Shown here piece by piece: positions 1 to 8,853 of a stretch of 42,182 bases of DNA. The number at the start of each line of letters is the position of its first letter. Position 1 is the stretch's first letter. Source of the stretch: Bacteroidia bacterium (lineage in GTDB: Bacteria; Bacteroidota; Bacteroidia; Bacteroidales; VadinHA17); contig JAPLEB010000111.1 of the NCBI GenBank assembly GCA_026391555.1, positions 1 to 42,182 on the forward strand. The letters run 5' to 3'. Below the pieces are notes generated by a model. That model saw only the letters and a list, made by a program, of their open reading frames with translations, searched no databases and had not been told where the DNA came from. Position numbers and translations under genes: made by a program.

Positions 1-1372
1 TATCAACAGTTCCTTTTAAATTATACCTTTCATACCCGGTGTTAAGCAAGTTACCGCCTTCATTCAGGTAACCGGCAGAAAAATAATATGTTGTGTTTTC
101 AGTACCTCCGGATAAGGCTATGACATGGCTGGTTTGAGGCGCCGGGTCTGTGACTTCGTCAACCCAGTTAGCAGTATTCCCTGCATCAACATTTGCAAGT
201 TCAGCAACTGTCCATACAGGATTTGCTGTAGGATTTTCAGCTTTCACAACATCATTGTATGCATGAAAATACTCTGGTCCGGTCATCAGATCAGGCAAGA
301 TAGGAATTTTCATTCCATAGTATCCCTCATAAGTTACCTGGGGTTTTCCCTGAACTCCTCTCTTGGTAGTTATAATTATAACTCCGTTAGCTCCCCGTGC
401 ACCATAAATCGCCGTTGCCGAAGCATCCTTTAATACGTTCATTGTCTCAATATCGCTGGGGTTCAGAGTATTGAGTTTCCCTCCCATTACACCATCGATA
501 ACCACAAGCGGCTCACTGCTATAGCTAATGGAATGAAGACCGCGGATATCAACTGTATAATCAGAACCCGGACGGGAGTTAACCCTGTTTATGTTTACAC
601 CCGCTACTTGTCCCTGCAGGGCCTGGGCAGGTTGTACCGGGTTTATCCTTACTATTTCATTCGACTTCACGGTGCTGACCGCACCGGTCAAGTCACTCTT
701 TTTGACAGTACCATAACCGATAACAACAACCTCATCCAGACCAATTGCCGACTCGATCATTGTTACGTTGATTTGGGTCAATGTCCCGATTGTTATTACC
801 TGTGGTTCCATGCTGACAAATGAAAATGTCAGGCTTTTTGACCCGGCTGGAACTGCAATACTGTATTTACCAATAATATCAGTTACTGTTCCAACAGTAG
901 TACCGGTAACAATAACGTTTACACCAGCCATAGGCTCACCACTATTATCGATTACCGTACCGGATACAATCTTTTGCTGCAAATTCATAGCCGCTTCTGC
1001 TTCTTTATTAACCAACAGGATTTGCCGGTCCCTGACAGCATATTTTATGTCTGTATTTGCCAGGAGTTCATCCATAACTTCGGTAATTTTTTTGTCAGCA
1101 ACATTGATATCAACCTTTTGGTTTACATCAATCATTTTGGAGCTATACAGGAAAAAGAATTCACTCTGACCCTCTATAGCGTTAAGAACGGTTAGCATGG
1201 GAACATCCTTCATATCAAGATTCAGTTTAGCATACTGTGAGTATGTTTTACTCCCGAACAGATTGAAAATTGTTACCATTAAGAGTAAGGCAGTAAGTTT
1301 CATAATTCTTAAGGTTTTTTCCGAACAGACTTTAAATAAAGCTGTTCGTTGTACATTATCAATTTTTTTCAT
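1..1372 (-). CDS. SusC/RagA-family TonB-dependent outer-membrane receptor, N-terminal part (gene runs off the window)
   Basis: Outer-membrane glycan importer of the SusC type, normally paired with a SusD lipoprotein that would lie to the left of the window. Reading the minus strand from an ATG at 1372 gives 457 codons without a stop. Residues 24-46 form a signal peptide ending in TYSQ; the 23-residue extension in front of it is common in this subfamily. Residues about 50-118 look like an STN (secretin/TonB N-terminal) domain, the part that talks to a FecR-type anti-sigma factor. Residues about 135-208 are a carboxypeptidase-D-regulatory-like beta-sandwich (SGTVID...MAGVNV). The SusC TonB-box-like motif VVVIGYG is at 215-221, followed by the plug (VIDGV, NVLKDASATAIYGARGANGVII). 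The STN domain plus the upstream sigma/anti-sigma genes imply trans-envelope induction by the glycan. The 23-residue shorter start at 1303 is the alternative. Confidence 0.95.
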   Translation of the reverse strand, partial: MKKIDNVQRTALFKVCSEKTLRIMKLTALLLMVTIFNLFGSKTYSQYAKLNLDMKDVPMLTVLNAIEGQSEFFFLYSSKMIDVNQKVDINVADKKITEVMDELLANTDIKYAVRDRQILLVNKEAEAAMNLQQKIVSGTVIDNSGEPMAGVNVIVTGTTVGTVTDIIGKYSIAVPAGSKSLTFSFVSMEPQVITIGTLTQINVTMIESAIGLDEVVVIGYGTVKKSDLTGAVSTVKSNEIVRINPVQPAQALQGQVAGVNINRVNSRPGSDYTVDIRGLHSISYSSEPLVVIDGVMGGKLNTLNPSDIETMNVLKDASATAIYGARGANGVIIITTKRGVQGKPQVTYEGYYGMKIPILPDLMTGPEYFHAYNDVVKAENPTANPVWTVAELANVDAGNTANWVDEVTDPAPQTSHVIALSGGTENTTYYFSAGYLNEGGNLLNTGYERYNLKGTVD

Positions 1373-1564
1373 AAGTTTGAATGATTTAGACGATTAAATA
1401 ACTAAATCGCATTAAGCCATGATCATAGTTGGTTTTAATGCTTTTAAAACAGGGCAGGGAGGTCGGTCAGGACTTTCCTGCTTTTTTTAGAAATGATTGT
1501 TTGGCGGATGTTTCATAGGCGGTTGGTTATCAGGTTTAGGGTTTAGGGTTAATGATTATTAATA

Positions 1565-2605
1565 TTATGCCTTTCTTTTCCCAACTACAATCCTTGGTTT
1601 CAGGTATTGTTTATCATTGACTGTAGTGCGGATATAAATTTTGTAGGTAATTGGGCTTACCGTTTTTAACATCTCCATAACTTCTTCAATAGACTCATCA
1701 ATAAATGTGGCGGTATATTTCAAATTCAGAAGATCGTGATTCGTTATTTCGAATTTAACATTGTACTTTCTGCCGATTCTTCTTAGAACTTCTTCAAAAG
1801 GAGTGTCATTAAACCGCAGTTTATTCTCTTTCCATGATGTGTAAGTATCAGTAGCTACATCACGGACCAGAACTTTTTCAGATCTCACGAAATAAATAAC
1901 CTGCTGTCCGGATTTCACATTTACAGGCTCCATACCTTTTATTGAAACCTGAATTGCCCCTTCTTCCAGTGTAGTTTCAATACGGTCTTCATTGCCAAAG
2001 GAAAAAACATTAAACCGGGTTCCGGTTGCAGATATTTTCATCTGACCTAACTGCACAACAAATGGTTTTTCGCTATTAGTGCTGACATCAAAAAAGGCCT
2101 CTCCTTCAAATTTCACAATGCGCTCCTTAATATTATAACTTCCATCATATTGTATTGTGCTACCTGAATTCAGAATTACTTCTGTGGAATCAGAAAGAAA
2201 TAAACGCGCTTTCTCACCCTCATTTGTTGTCACTTTTACCGAGGCAGATGTAATTTGCTGAAAAGATGCTTTTCCTGCCACCCAAAGGCTTATTCCCCCA
2301 ATTGCCACAAGGCAGGCTATTGCTGCAGCAGCGATTAATATCAGGAAATTATTCCTGCTTAGTATGGTAACGGACTTGCAATTGTTTTTCCCGATCCCCA
2401 GTTTTGAAGAAATATTTATCCAGGCTGTATCGGTCTTATAATGTTCAAGTTTTGTATGAACACCAGCCTCCTGCCATAATTCATTTTCCTCGTTAAATAT
2501 CCGTCTGTTCTCAGTATCTTTTTCAATCCATGATCTCAATAGAATCATCTCATTATCTGAGATTTCTCCTGCAAAAAACTTAGTTATAAGATTCTGATAT
2601 TCCAC
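1565..2605 (-). CDS. FecR-family anti-sigma factor with C-terminal DUF4974
   Basis: Inner-membrane anti-sigma factor that holds the ECF sigma factor encoded just upstream and releases it when the SusC receptor signals through its STN domain. 346 aa. Residues 1-70 are the cytoplasmic sigma-binding part, with the usual short acidic helices (AGEISDNEM, SWIEKD). A membrane segment covers about 87-110 (FLILIAAAAIACLVAIGG). Residues about 122-225 are the periplasmic FecR beta-domain (LPDST-like LFLSDSTEVILNSGS, GEAFFDV). Residues about 265-340 match the STN-interacting DUF4974 domain (FNDTPFEEVLRRIGRKYNV). Order is sigma, FecR, SusC on one strand, with 108 bases between sigma and fecR and 192 bases before susC. 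Function is inferred from family and order; the glycan that triggers it is unknown. Confidence 0.93.
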   Translation of the reverse strand: MEYQNLITKFFAGEISDNEMILLRSWIEKDTENRRIFNEENELWQEAGVHTKLEHYKTDTAWINISSKLGIGKNNCKSVTILSRNNFLILIAAAAIACLVAIGGISLWVAGKASFQQITSASVKVTTNEGEKARLFLSDSTEVILNSGSTIQYDGSYNIKERIVKFEGEAFFDVSTNSEKPFVVQLGQMKISATGTRFNVFSFGNEDRIETTLEEGAIQVSIKGMEPVNVKSGQQVIYFVRSEKVLVRDVATDTYTSWKENKLRFNDTPFEEVLRRIGRKYNVKFEITNHDLLNLKYTATFIDESIEEVMEMLKTVSPITYKIYIRTTVNDKQYLKPRIVVGKRKA

Positions 2606-2713
2606 TTTTTCTTATTCCTTAAATATTCAAAACTTATGCTAATACAAGATAGAACCTTTTTACCCTTATATAGAATTGGAAATATTTATTGATTCGGAGA
2701 AAATAAAAAAACT

Positions 2714-3286
2714 TTAAAGATTACTGCTGATCAACATAATAATAAGAAGTGTCAGATATTCACTCAATTCAAGTCTGAGTGAGCGGAGAGCTTTCGACAT
2801 CTGTGCCTCAACTGTTTTTACCGAAATATGAAGAGTATCTGCGATTTCTCTATATTTAAGTCCTTCGTTCCGGCTCAACTCAAATACTTTACGACATTCG
2901 GACGGTAATTTCCCAATCGAATGGGCGATATTTTCTTCCAGTTCCCTGGCTAAAAGTGACTCATGAGCAGAAAATTCATGTTGTTCAATATAAACCAACT
3001 TATAGATTTCGGCATATCTTGACTCAACTTTTTTTCTTCGTAACTTGTTAATACTCAAATTTTGGGCAATCTTGAAAATGTAAGACTTCAGAGAATCTTC
3101 AGGATCAATTTCTTCACGTCCTTCCCAAATTTTAGTAAACACATCCTGCACTATTTCCTGTGCTTCCTCAGGGTCATTCAGAAATTTATTGGCAAAAGCG
3201 CATAACCTGACATAGTACTTGCGGAAAAGTAGTTCAAAGGCCTGTTCATCTCCAAGTTTTAATCTCAATGCCAACTGATCAATCAT
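2714..3286 (-). CDS. ECF sigma-70 factor, Bacteroidota SusC-associated type
   Basis: RNA polymerase sigma factor of the extracytoplasmic-function class, 190 aa, typical length. Region 2 spans about residues 10-75 (AFELLFRKYYVRLCAFANKFL, EAQEIVQDVFTKIWE), and region 4 with its helix-turn-helix spans about 122-172 (LPSECRKVFELSRNEGLKYREIADTL followed by SVKTVEAQMSKALRSLR). The C-terminus is hydrophobic (LTLLIIMLISSNL), seen in several Bacteroidota family members. It is divergent from the lipoprotein/sulfatase unit at 3425 and heads the sigma-fecR-susC set, so its likely targets are the susC promoter and neighbouring glycan genes. Confidence 0.95.
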   Translation of the reverse strand: MIDQLALRLKLGDEQAFELLFRKYYVRLCAFANKFLNDPEEAQEIVQDVFTKIWEGREEIDPEDSLKSYIFKIAQNLSINKLRRKKVESRYAEIYKLVYIEQHEFSAHESLLARELEENIAHSIGKLPSECRKVFELSRNEGLKYREIADTLHISVKTVEAQMSKALRSLRLELSEYLTLLIIMLISSNL

Positions 3287-3306
3287 AGAAACCCTCTTTG
3301 TCAGAA

Positions 3307-3314
3307 CAAATATA
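3307..3314 (-). promoter_or_regulatory. Possible -7 box (TATATTTG) for the sigma gene
   Basis: The minus strand reads TATATTTG here, matching the Bacteroidota housekeeping -7 consensus TAnnTTTG, 21 bases before the sigma gene start. A good -33 TTTG is not present at the ideal spacing (the region reads TTTTAG), so this is only a candidate. Confidence 0.35.
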
Positions 3315-3424
3315 TGTTAAATATTGGATATTACTAAAACAAAAAATTGTCGTTTCTTTAGAAGCACTTAAGAAAAATCCATAAGGGTATTTTGAAATAA
3401 AGTTGTATTAGATGATAATAAAAG

Positions 3425-5605
3425 ATGATCATGAAAAAACTTGTTTGGATTTCCATATTGTTAGTTATACTTTCCATCATTTCGTTAGTCTCATGCAAGA
3501 ATGAGGTGGCAATAATGCATTTTAAAAGTATAAAGAATTCAAATCATCCTCAGATCGCATATTGGTTTCTTACTCCGGAAATACTTTTCAACGAAAAATA
3601 TCTGCAAGATCTTGATAGTATAGTCAACAATAGCCTTTTCGATTTTATCTTCCTCGATGCACGGGAAGGATGTAGTTTTAATGATATTGAAAAGATGCAT
3701 CCTGCTCTGGAAAAGATTGTAAATCAGGCACACAGGCGCAACATAAAAGTTGGATTCCGCACGGGTCTGGCATCATTAAATCCCGTTCCTGAAGAAATTA
3801 CAGAGCGTTTTATTATGGAAGGGGAAGTAACTCTTGATAATTCGGGACAAGGCAGTTGCTCTATGAATTCAGAATTTATCCGTGCCCGCTCTTCTTATAA
3901 AAAGAGTATATTTAAGGTATTCGTTTTTAAAAAGACAGATGAAGGTTTTTACGATCCGGCTACCCTCATGGAGATTTCCGATTATGATTTTTCAGTCAGG
4001 GATGAAACCGTGAAAGTTTCTATCAGCGCAGGTAAAGAATTTAGCGGTTATTCTGCCTACGTTATGACTGAATTTCATTACAGATCTTTAAGTAATCATA
4101 GCCAGGAAGCAGTTAATCAGGCTATTAAACTTATAGATTCATATTCCGACATACCATTCGATGGTATTATGCTTGACGAATACGGAAATCCGGGAATTAT
4201 CCCGCCCTGGAAGATGAAGTTTAGATTTGGCAACTACCGTAACAGAAGCTATTCACTTCCCCTGGCCAGAGAACTGGAAGTCAGAACCGGAGAACCTGCC
4301 TGCCTTACACTTTTTAACATGCGGTACGCACCTGAGGGCAAGCCTGAAACGAGGATAAAAGCAATAAATACATATATGGATCTTATGCGCGAGGGTCCTA
4401 TGCATATTGAGAATGTTGTATATAAAAGAGCCAAAGAGGTTTACGGACCGGATTGCTTTATTGGCGCACATAACACTTTCCATAATTCACTTATAAACGA
4501 TGAGATATGGGCGACAGGACTGAAATGGTGGTCTATTCCCCGTGAATACGGTTTTACCGATGAAGAAACCCCTCTCCCCACTCAGATAGGAATTTCTATG
4601 TCATACCCAAAGAATGTGATGTATAACATGTACTATAATTACAATATCAAAAAATTTGTGACAAAAACGCTGACCGGTTTGCGATATGGGATCCGAACGT
4701 TTTATCATGCTTTTAATGATAAAAACTGGGGGATCAGTCTGGAAAAACCGGAAGCATTGAATGAAATTAATCCTGTGGAAAATTGCGCGAGGTTATTGAA
4801 CCGCTTTAATCCTTCATTACCTGAAATCAAACTATTGGTTATATTTGGCAATGAAGCACTTCAGAACTGGTATCCTGAAAAATCTGTCAGGGGTAGTTAT
4901 GATATAAACTCTAAACTGGGTATTGAAGAAAAAGCAGTGAAAATCTGGAATGCAGGCTATATGAACGCACTGGTCCCGACAGATTTGATTAATGAGGGGA
5001 AACTAAAATTAGATGGTGAAAACAAACCTGTTATGTACGGCCACAAATTCGATGCAATTATCTTTTTGTATCCACAATATTCAAAAGAGCCGGTACTAAA
5101 ATTTCTGGAGGATTACGTGAATACGGGTGGAAAGCTTATGATAGAAGGTTCTGCCACTCATGATTTTGAAGGAAAGGATATTTCTTCAAGGATGAAAAAT
5201 ATCCTTACAAAATCTACTACCATCCGCTTCTCAATTAGTGGCATTTCCAAGCTGGGAATCGTAAAAAATGCGATTGCCAATGGATGCAAAAACGAGGATG
5301 GGTCTTTTGTATTTACTGATATTCAATCCCTTCGCAACAAAAAAGCAACTTCATTTTCCATCAATGTAAATAACGATAACTACTCCGCTGAATATGAAGG
5401 ATTGGCAGCCATAGCTATTGATCCGCAAAAAGGATTGCAAAAATTTGCATGCGCCGGTTTTAAGGAATTAAGGAAAAACGGTCAGGTTATTTTAAGTATT
5501 GAACGTCAGGCTGATATTTTCATAGAAAAACAAGGTGATGCTTTTCAAATAACAATTCCTGATCAGACAAAACCCAATATAACAGAAGTTAATAAACTAT
5601 TTTAA
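3425..5605 (+). CDS. Large surface lipoprotein, probable TIM-barrel glycosidase of unassigned family
   Basis: 726 aa, not matched to a named family with certainty. Residues 1-24 form a lipoprotein signal peptide with lipobox LVSC (Cys24); the start could also be Met3. The body looks like an (alpha/beta)8 barrel: strand-like FDFIFLDAREG near residue 75, VGFRTG near 113, then FDGIMLDEYG with Asp251-Glu252 at the end of a strand, the sort of place where clan A glycosidases keep the acid/base. A later part (about 535-590: HKFDAIIFLYPQYS, LEDYVNTGGKLMIEGSA) resembles the flavodoxin-like domain that follows the barrel in GH42-type enzymes. It starts a two-gene unit with the sulfatase 46 bases downstream. 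Inference: an exposed glycan hydrolase of the locus. It could instead be a non-catalytic GH-like binding protein; catalytic residues are not proven. Confidence 0.6.
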   Translation: MIMKKLVWISILLVILSIISLVSCKNEVAIMHFKSIKNSNHPQIAYWFLTPEILFNEKYLQDLDSIVNNSLFDFIFLDAREGCSFNDIEKMHPALEKIVNQAHRRNIKVGFRTGLASLNPVPEEITERFIMEGEVTLDNSGQGSCSMNSEFIRARSSYKKSIFKVFVFKKTDEGFYDPATLMEISDYDFSVRDETVKVSISAGKEFSGYSAYVMTEFHYRSLSNHSQEAVNQAIKLIDSYSDIPFDGIMLDEYGNPGIIPPWKMKFRFGNYRNRSYSLPLARELEVRTGEPACLTLFNMRYAPEGKPETRIKAINTYMDLMREGPMHIENVVYKRAKEVYGPDCFIGAHNTFHNSLINDEIWATGLKWWSIPREYGFTDEETPLPTQIGISMSYPKNVMYNMYYNYNIKKFVTKTLTGLRYGIRTFYHAFNDKNWGISLEKPEALNEINPVENCARLLNRFNPSLPEIKLLVIFGNEALQNWYPEKSVRGSYDINSKLGIEEKAVKIWNAGYMNALVPTDLINEGKLKLDGENKPVMYGHKFDAIIFLYPQYSKEPVLKFLEDYVNTGGKLMIEGSATHDFEGKDISSRMKNILTKSTTIRFSISGISKLGIVKNAIANGCKNEDGSFVFTDIQSLRNKKATSFSINVNNDNYSAEYEGLAAIAIDPQKGLQKFACAGFKELRKNGQVILSIERQADIFIEKQGDAFQITIPDQTKPNITEVNKLF

Positions 5606-5651
5606 CTCAGATTGGCTATCTTTAAAAAATATAATATCACAATACGAAACT

Positions 5652-7199
5652 ATGAAAGAGAACAAGACCCAAATCCTTCTGTTACTTGCCTATCCTATAA
5701 TGAGTTGTAATCTGGCAGCTCAGGTTCAGGGCAACAATGAAAATAAGGCCCCGAACATAATTTTTATTTTAGCCGATGATCTTGGTTATGGAGATGTGAC
5801 CGTTTACAATCCACAGGCTAAAACCAGCACCCCGAATATCGACAGGCTGGCTTCGCAGGGGATCCGATTTACCGATGCCCATTCACCATCTGCAGTCTCC
5901 ACTCCTACCCGATATGGTATTCTTACCGGACGCTATTGCTGGAGAAGCCGCCTGCCGGTTGGCGTCCTGAATGGTTATAGCCAGTCACTCATCGAAAAAG
6001 AGAGGACCACGGTGGCTTCTCTCCTGAAAAGAAATGGTTATACCACGGCAGTTATTGGTAAATGGCATCTTGGCCTCGACTGGGTTCAAAAACAAGATGT
6101 TAAATACGTTTCGCCTGCCGATGCTGCTGAAGTGAATAACTCCGCAATTGTCAAAAGCATTGATCCTTCAATAATTGATTTTTCCATTCCACCATCTGAT
6201 GGACCGCTGAACCATGGTTTTGATTATTCATTTATTCTTCCGGCTTCACTCGATATGCCCCCCTATTCTTACCTTGAAAACGATAGATTACTGGCACTTC
6301 CCGATGAGCTGACCAAAGGAAATGACCTTGATAAAGGTTCTGCAGGCGCCTTCTGGAGAGTCGGGCTTATGGCCAAAGGATTTGATTTTGAACAGGTAAC
6401 ACCAACATTTACCCAAAAGGCGATATCATTTTTGAAAAAACAGTCTGCAACAGGAAAACCATTTTTTCTCTATCTTCCATATTCTTCACCACATACTCCA
6501 TGGATGCCATCGGCAGAGTATAATGGCAGCTCAAAAGCCGGTCAATACGGCGATTTCGTCAATATGGTTGATGCAGAAGTGGGGAAAGTTCTGACGACAT
6601 TGACAGAGATGGGATTTGACGATAATACCATTGTATTTTTTGCCAGTGATAATGGTCCGTTTTGGAAACCTGATTTTATCGAAAAATATGAACACAGAGC
6701 TGCCTATATCTATCGCGGGATGAAAGCGGATGCTTTTGAGGGAGGACATAGGATCCCATTTATTGTCAGGTGGCCGGGAAAAATAAAACCAGATGGCCAG
6801 TGTCCAGAACCAATAATGTTAACTAACCTGTTGGCAACTTGCGCCGGGATTTTAAATAAAAATTTATCCGAAAATGAAGGAGAAGACAGCTTTAACATCC
6901 TTCCTCTCTTACTTGGAAATACTTCAGAGTATGAACGACCGGAAGCGCTCATACAACAATCATCAAGAGGGTTGTTTGTAATACGTAAGGGTGATTGGAA
7001 AATAATACTGGGACTGGGTTCCGGAGGATTCTCCAAACCGGAAAGTTATCAGCCAAAAGCCGGAGAAGCTCCTGGTCAGCTATTCAACCTGAAAGAGGAC
7101 CCATCAGAGACTAAAAATCTGTATCAGCAATATCCTGAGAAAGTTGAGGAATTAATTGCGATACTAAAAAAATATAAGGAAACAGGAAGGAGCCGCTGA
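5652..7199 (+). CDS. Secreted S1-family sulfatase, Ser-type
   Basis: Removes sulfate esters from a carbohydrate. 515 aa, alkaline-phosphatase fold. A signal peptide ends near residue 24; IMSC with Cys19 is a weak lipobox, so it may be a lipoprotein. Metal-binding Asp42-Asp43 (FILADDLGYGD). The active-site signature is S-T-P-T-R at 83-87, so Ser83 should be converted to formylglycine; a Ser-type site needs the radical-SAM maturase anSME, which is not in the window. KWHLG at 137-141 and SDNG near 331 are the other conserved active-site blocks. It is in the same direction as the lipoprotein at 3425 with a 46-base gap. The sulfatase subfamily and therefore the sulfated position cannot be read from the sequence alone. 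Confidence 0.95.
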   Translation: MKENKTQILLLLAYPIMSCNLAAQVQGNNENKAPNIIFILADDLGYGDVTVYNPQAKTSTPNIDRLASQGIRFTDAHSPSAVSTPTRYGILTGRYCWRSRLPVGVLNGYSQSLIEKERTTVASLLKRNGYTTAVIGKWHLGLDWVQKQDVKYVSPADAAEVNNSAIVKSIDPSIIDFSIPPSDGPLNHGFDYSFILPASLDMPPYSYLENDRLLALPDELTKGNDLDKGSAGAFWRVGLMAKGFDFEQVTPTFTQKAISFLKKQSATGKPFFLYLPYSSPHTPWMPSAEYNGSSKAGQYGDFVNMVDAEVGKVLTTLTEMGFDDNTIVFFASDNGPFWKPDFIEKYEHRAAYIYRGMKADAFEGGHRIPFIVRWPGKIKPDGQCPEPIMLTNLLATCAGILNKNLSENEGEDSFNILPLLLGNTSEYERPEALIQQSSRGLFVIRKGDWKIILGLGSGGFSKPESYQPKAGEAPGQLFNLKEDPSETKNLYQQYPEKVEELIAILKKYKETGRSR

Positions 7200-7372
7200 T
7201 AATTTGCTTGTAACCGTCCGAGCCAGAGGTTAACCCGGCTCAAATAAGTTCGATCTTTGTCCACCCGGCTCCACCCTGAAAACAGACCCACTCGTTGGGG
7301 TTTATTGTTAAGACAAGATGAATAACTATTTACGATAACTTCTTTGATATGCAAAAAAAGCGGCTAATGATG

Positions 7373-8788
7373 CTATTCCCATGTATCTGTTCGGAATGAT
7401 GATGCCGGAATACCTTCAGTATTAAAAAGGTCGCCAACAATAAAGTCTTTGAAAGCATACCTCACAGCAACAGGTTCAGCGACAGTCGGGCAAAACAGGG
7501 TTACTCCCCCGCCAATGATAAATGCTTTTGCAGGGAAGAATCGTTTGTTGGCACCCGCAACTTCGAAGCATGATAACTCTTTGCCAAATGAAGTAAGTCC
7601 GGTAGAGGCATTATTGAAGGTCAGCTTTACTACTGAACCAGAAACTGTCATCTCCTTTAAAACAGGACCCGAACTGGCAAATCCTTTTTTCCCATAAGTA
7701 TTTGCAAGGGCAAGATATGCAAGACGATCTGAACCCGCTTTTTTATTTGAAGGATGAATACAATCTTTTTCACCAATATCCATTATGCAGGCCATGCCAA
7801 TATTTGGAATTGCGGTTGATGCATTTAGCTGGGCTTCGCGAAGATATGCAGAATTTAAACCTGTTGATCCATAATCGAAAGGAGCTATCTGCACATAGTA
7901 GAATGGAAATTCGCCTACCCCCCATACTGAACGCCAGTTTTCTACCATCCCTGGTAATAATTTTACATACTGATTTGCTTCGTTACGGTTTGCTTCACCC
8001 TGGTACCAGATCGCACCTCTGATGCCATAACCAACCATCGGGTTTATCATAGCATTAAATAAAACTGTGGGCGTCTGATGCGACAGGTTTCCCTGCTGTT
8101 TTATATCAGGTAGTTTTATAAAATCGAAGTTTTTGAAGCCTGCCTCACTTATCCAAGGTTCAATACGTGTACCTCCCCAGCTGGTATTTATCAGGCCTAC
8201 CGGAACTTTCAGTGCATTATACAGCATTAATCCAAAATAGTAAGCAGTGGCACTGAACTCGCTTACATTTTCAGGTTCACAGTTTTTCCAGCTTCCTGTA
8301 AAATTATCTAATGGTTGAAGGCTGGTGGCCCTTTTCACTGTTATCAACCGGATAGCCGGATTTGAAGAATTTGCGATCGCTTCATTCGATCCTTTAACAG
8401 GTTGGCTCATAAAACCTTTCATCGGCATTTCCATATTCGACTGCCCTGAACATACCCATACCTCGCCAATCATTACATTTTTCAATCTCAATGTTGTTCC
8501 ATCGCTGACAGAAACCTCATAAGGCCCACCTGCTGATGGTGTAGCAACTTTAAGTTTCCATTTCCCGTCACTCCCTGCCTGAGCGGTGTAACTTTTTTTA
8601 TTCCAGGATGTTGATACTTTAACAGTTGCATTTTTTGCAGCAGTTCCCCAGATAGCTGCCTCTGTCTGTTGCTGCAATACCATGTTATCGCCAAATATTG
8701 CCGGTAGTTTTACTTCACCGGACAAGGTTTCAGATGAAAGGACAAATACAATAATTAGCGTTGTTAAGGAAATAAAAAATCGTTTCAT
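7373..8788 (-). CDS. SGNH carbohydrate acetylesterase (sialate O-acetylesterase family)
   Basis: Removes O-acetyl groups from sugars. 471 aa, close to the usual size. A signal peptide covers about residues 1-23. An N-terminal Ig-like beta domain (LPAIFGDNMVLQQ, VKVSTSWNKKSY, DGKWKLKV) is followed by the SGNH domain with nucleophile Ser117 in CSGQSNMEM, the GAIWYQGEANRNE block, and a C-terminal D-x-x-H block (KDCIHPSNK). Family enzymes often act on glycans other than sialic acid. It is the second gene after the GH2-like protein, 65 bases downstream of it on the minus strand, and convergent with the sulfatase ending at 7199. The context suggests an acetylated and sulfated glycan. Confidence 0.92.
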   Translation of the reverse strand: MKRFFISLTTLIIVFVLSSETLSGEVKLPAIFGDNMVLQQQTEAAIWGTAAKNATVKVSTSWNKKSYTAQAGSDGKWKLKVATPSAGGPYEVSVSDGTTLRLKNVMIGEVWVCSGQSNMEMPMKGFMSQPVKGSNEAIANSSNPAIRLITVKRATSLQPLDNFTGSWKNCEPENVSEFSATAYYFGLMLYNALKVPVGLINTSWGGTRIEPWISEAGFKNFDFIKLPDIKQQGNLSHQTPTVLFNAMINPMVGYGIRGAIWYQGEANRNEANQYVKLLPGMVENWRSVWGVGEFPFYYVQIAPFDYGSTGLNSAYLREAQLNASTAIPNIGMACIMDIGEKDCIHPSNKKAGSDRLAYLALANTYGKKGFASSGPVLKEMTVSGSVVKLTFNNASTGLTSFGKELSCFEVAGANKRFFPAKAFIIGGGVTLFCPTVAEPVAVRYAFKDFIVGDLFNTEGIPASSFRTDTWE

Positions 8789-8853
8789 ATCTATTTATTT
8801 ATTAGTGTACTTAATATTGGTTATAATAATTTCAATCCGAGGGTCACAAGGCT

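Noticed and set aside
533-1195. Plus-strand open frames over the susC region
   Set aside because: They are antisense to a clear SusC protein with conserved plug and STN motifs.
1454-1488. Stem-loop with T-run on the plus strand between fecR and susC (gcaggga ... tttcctgcttttttt)
   Set aside because: It has terminator form, but no plus-strand gene precedes it; both neighbours are on the minus strand.
1532-1550. ggtttagggtttagggtt, resembling telomere repeats
   Set aside because: Only about two and a half units in an ordinary intergenic gap; no sign of a linear end.
7200-7372. Possible bidirectional terminator between the sulfatase and the esterase
   Set aside because: Only 4-5 base stems (gagcc/ggctc, ccca/tggg) without clear T-runs.
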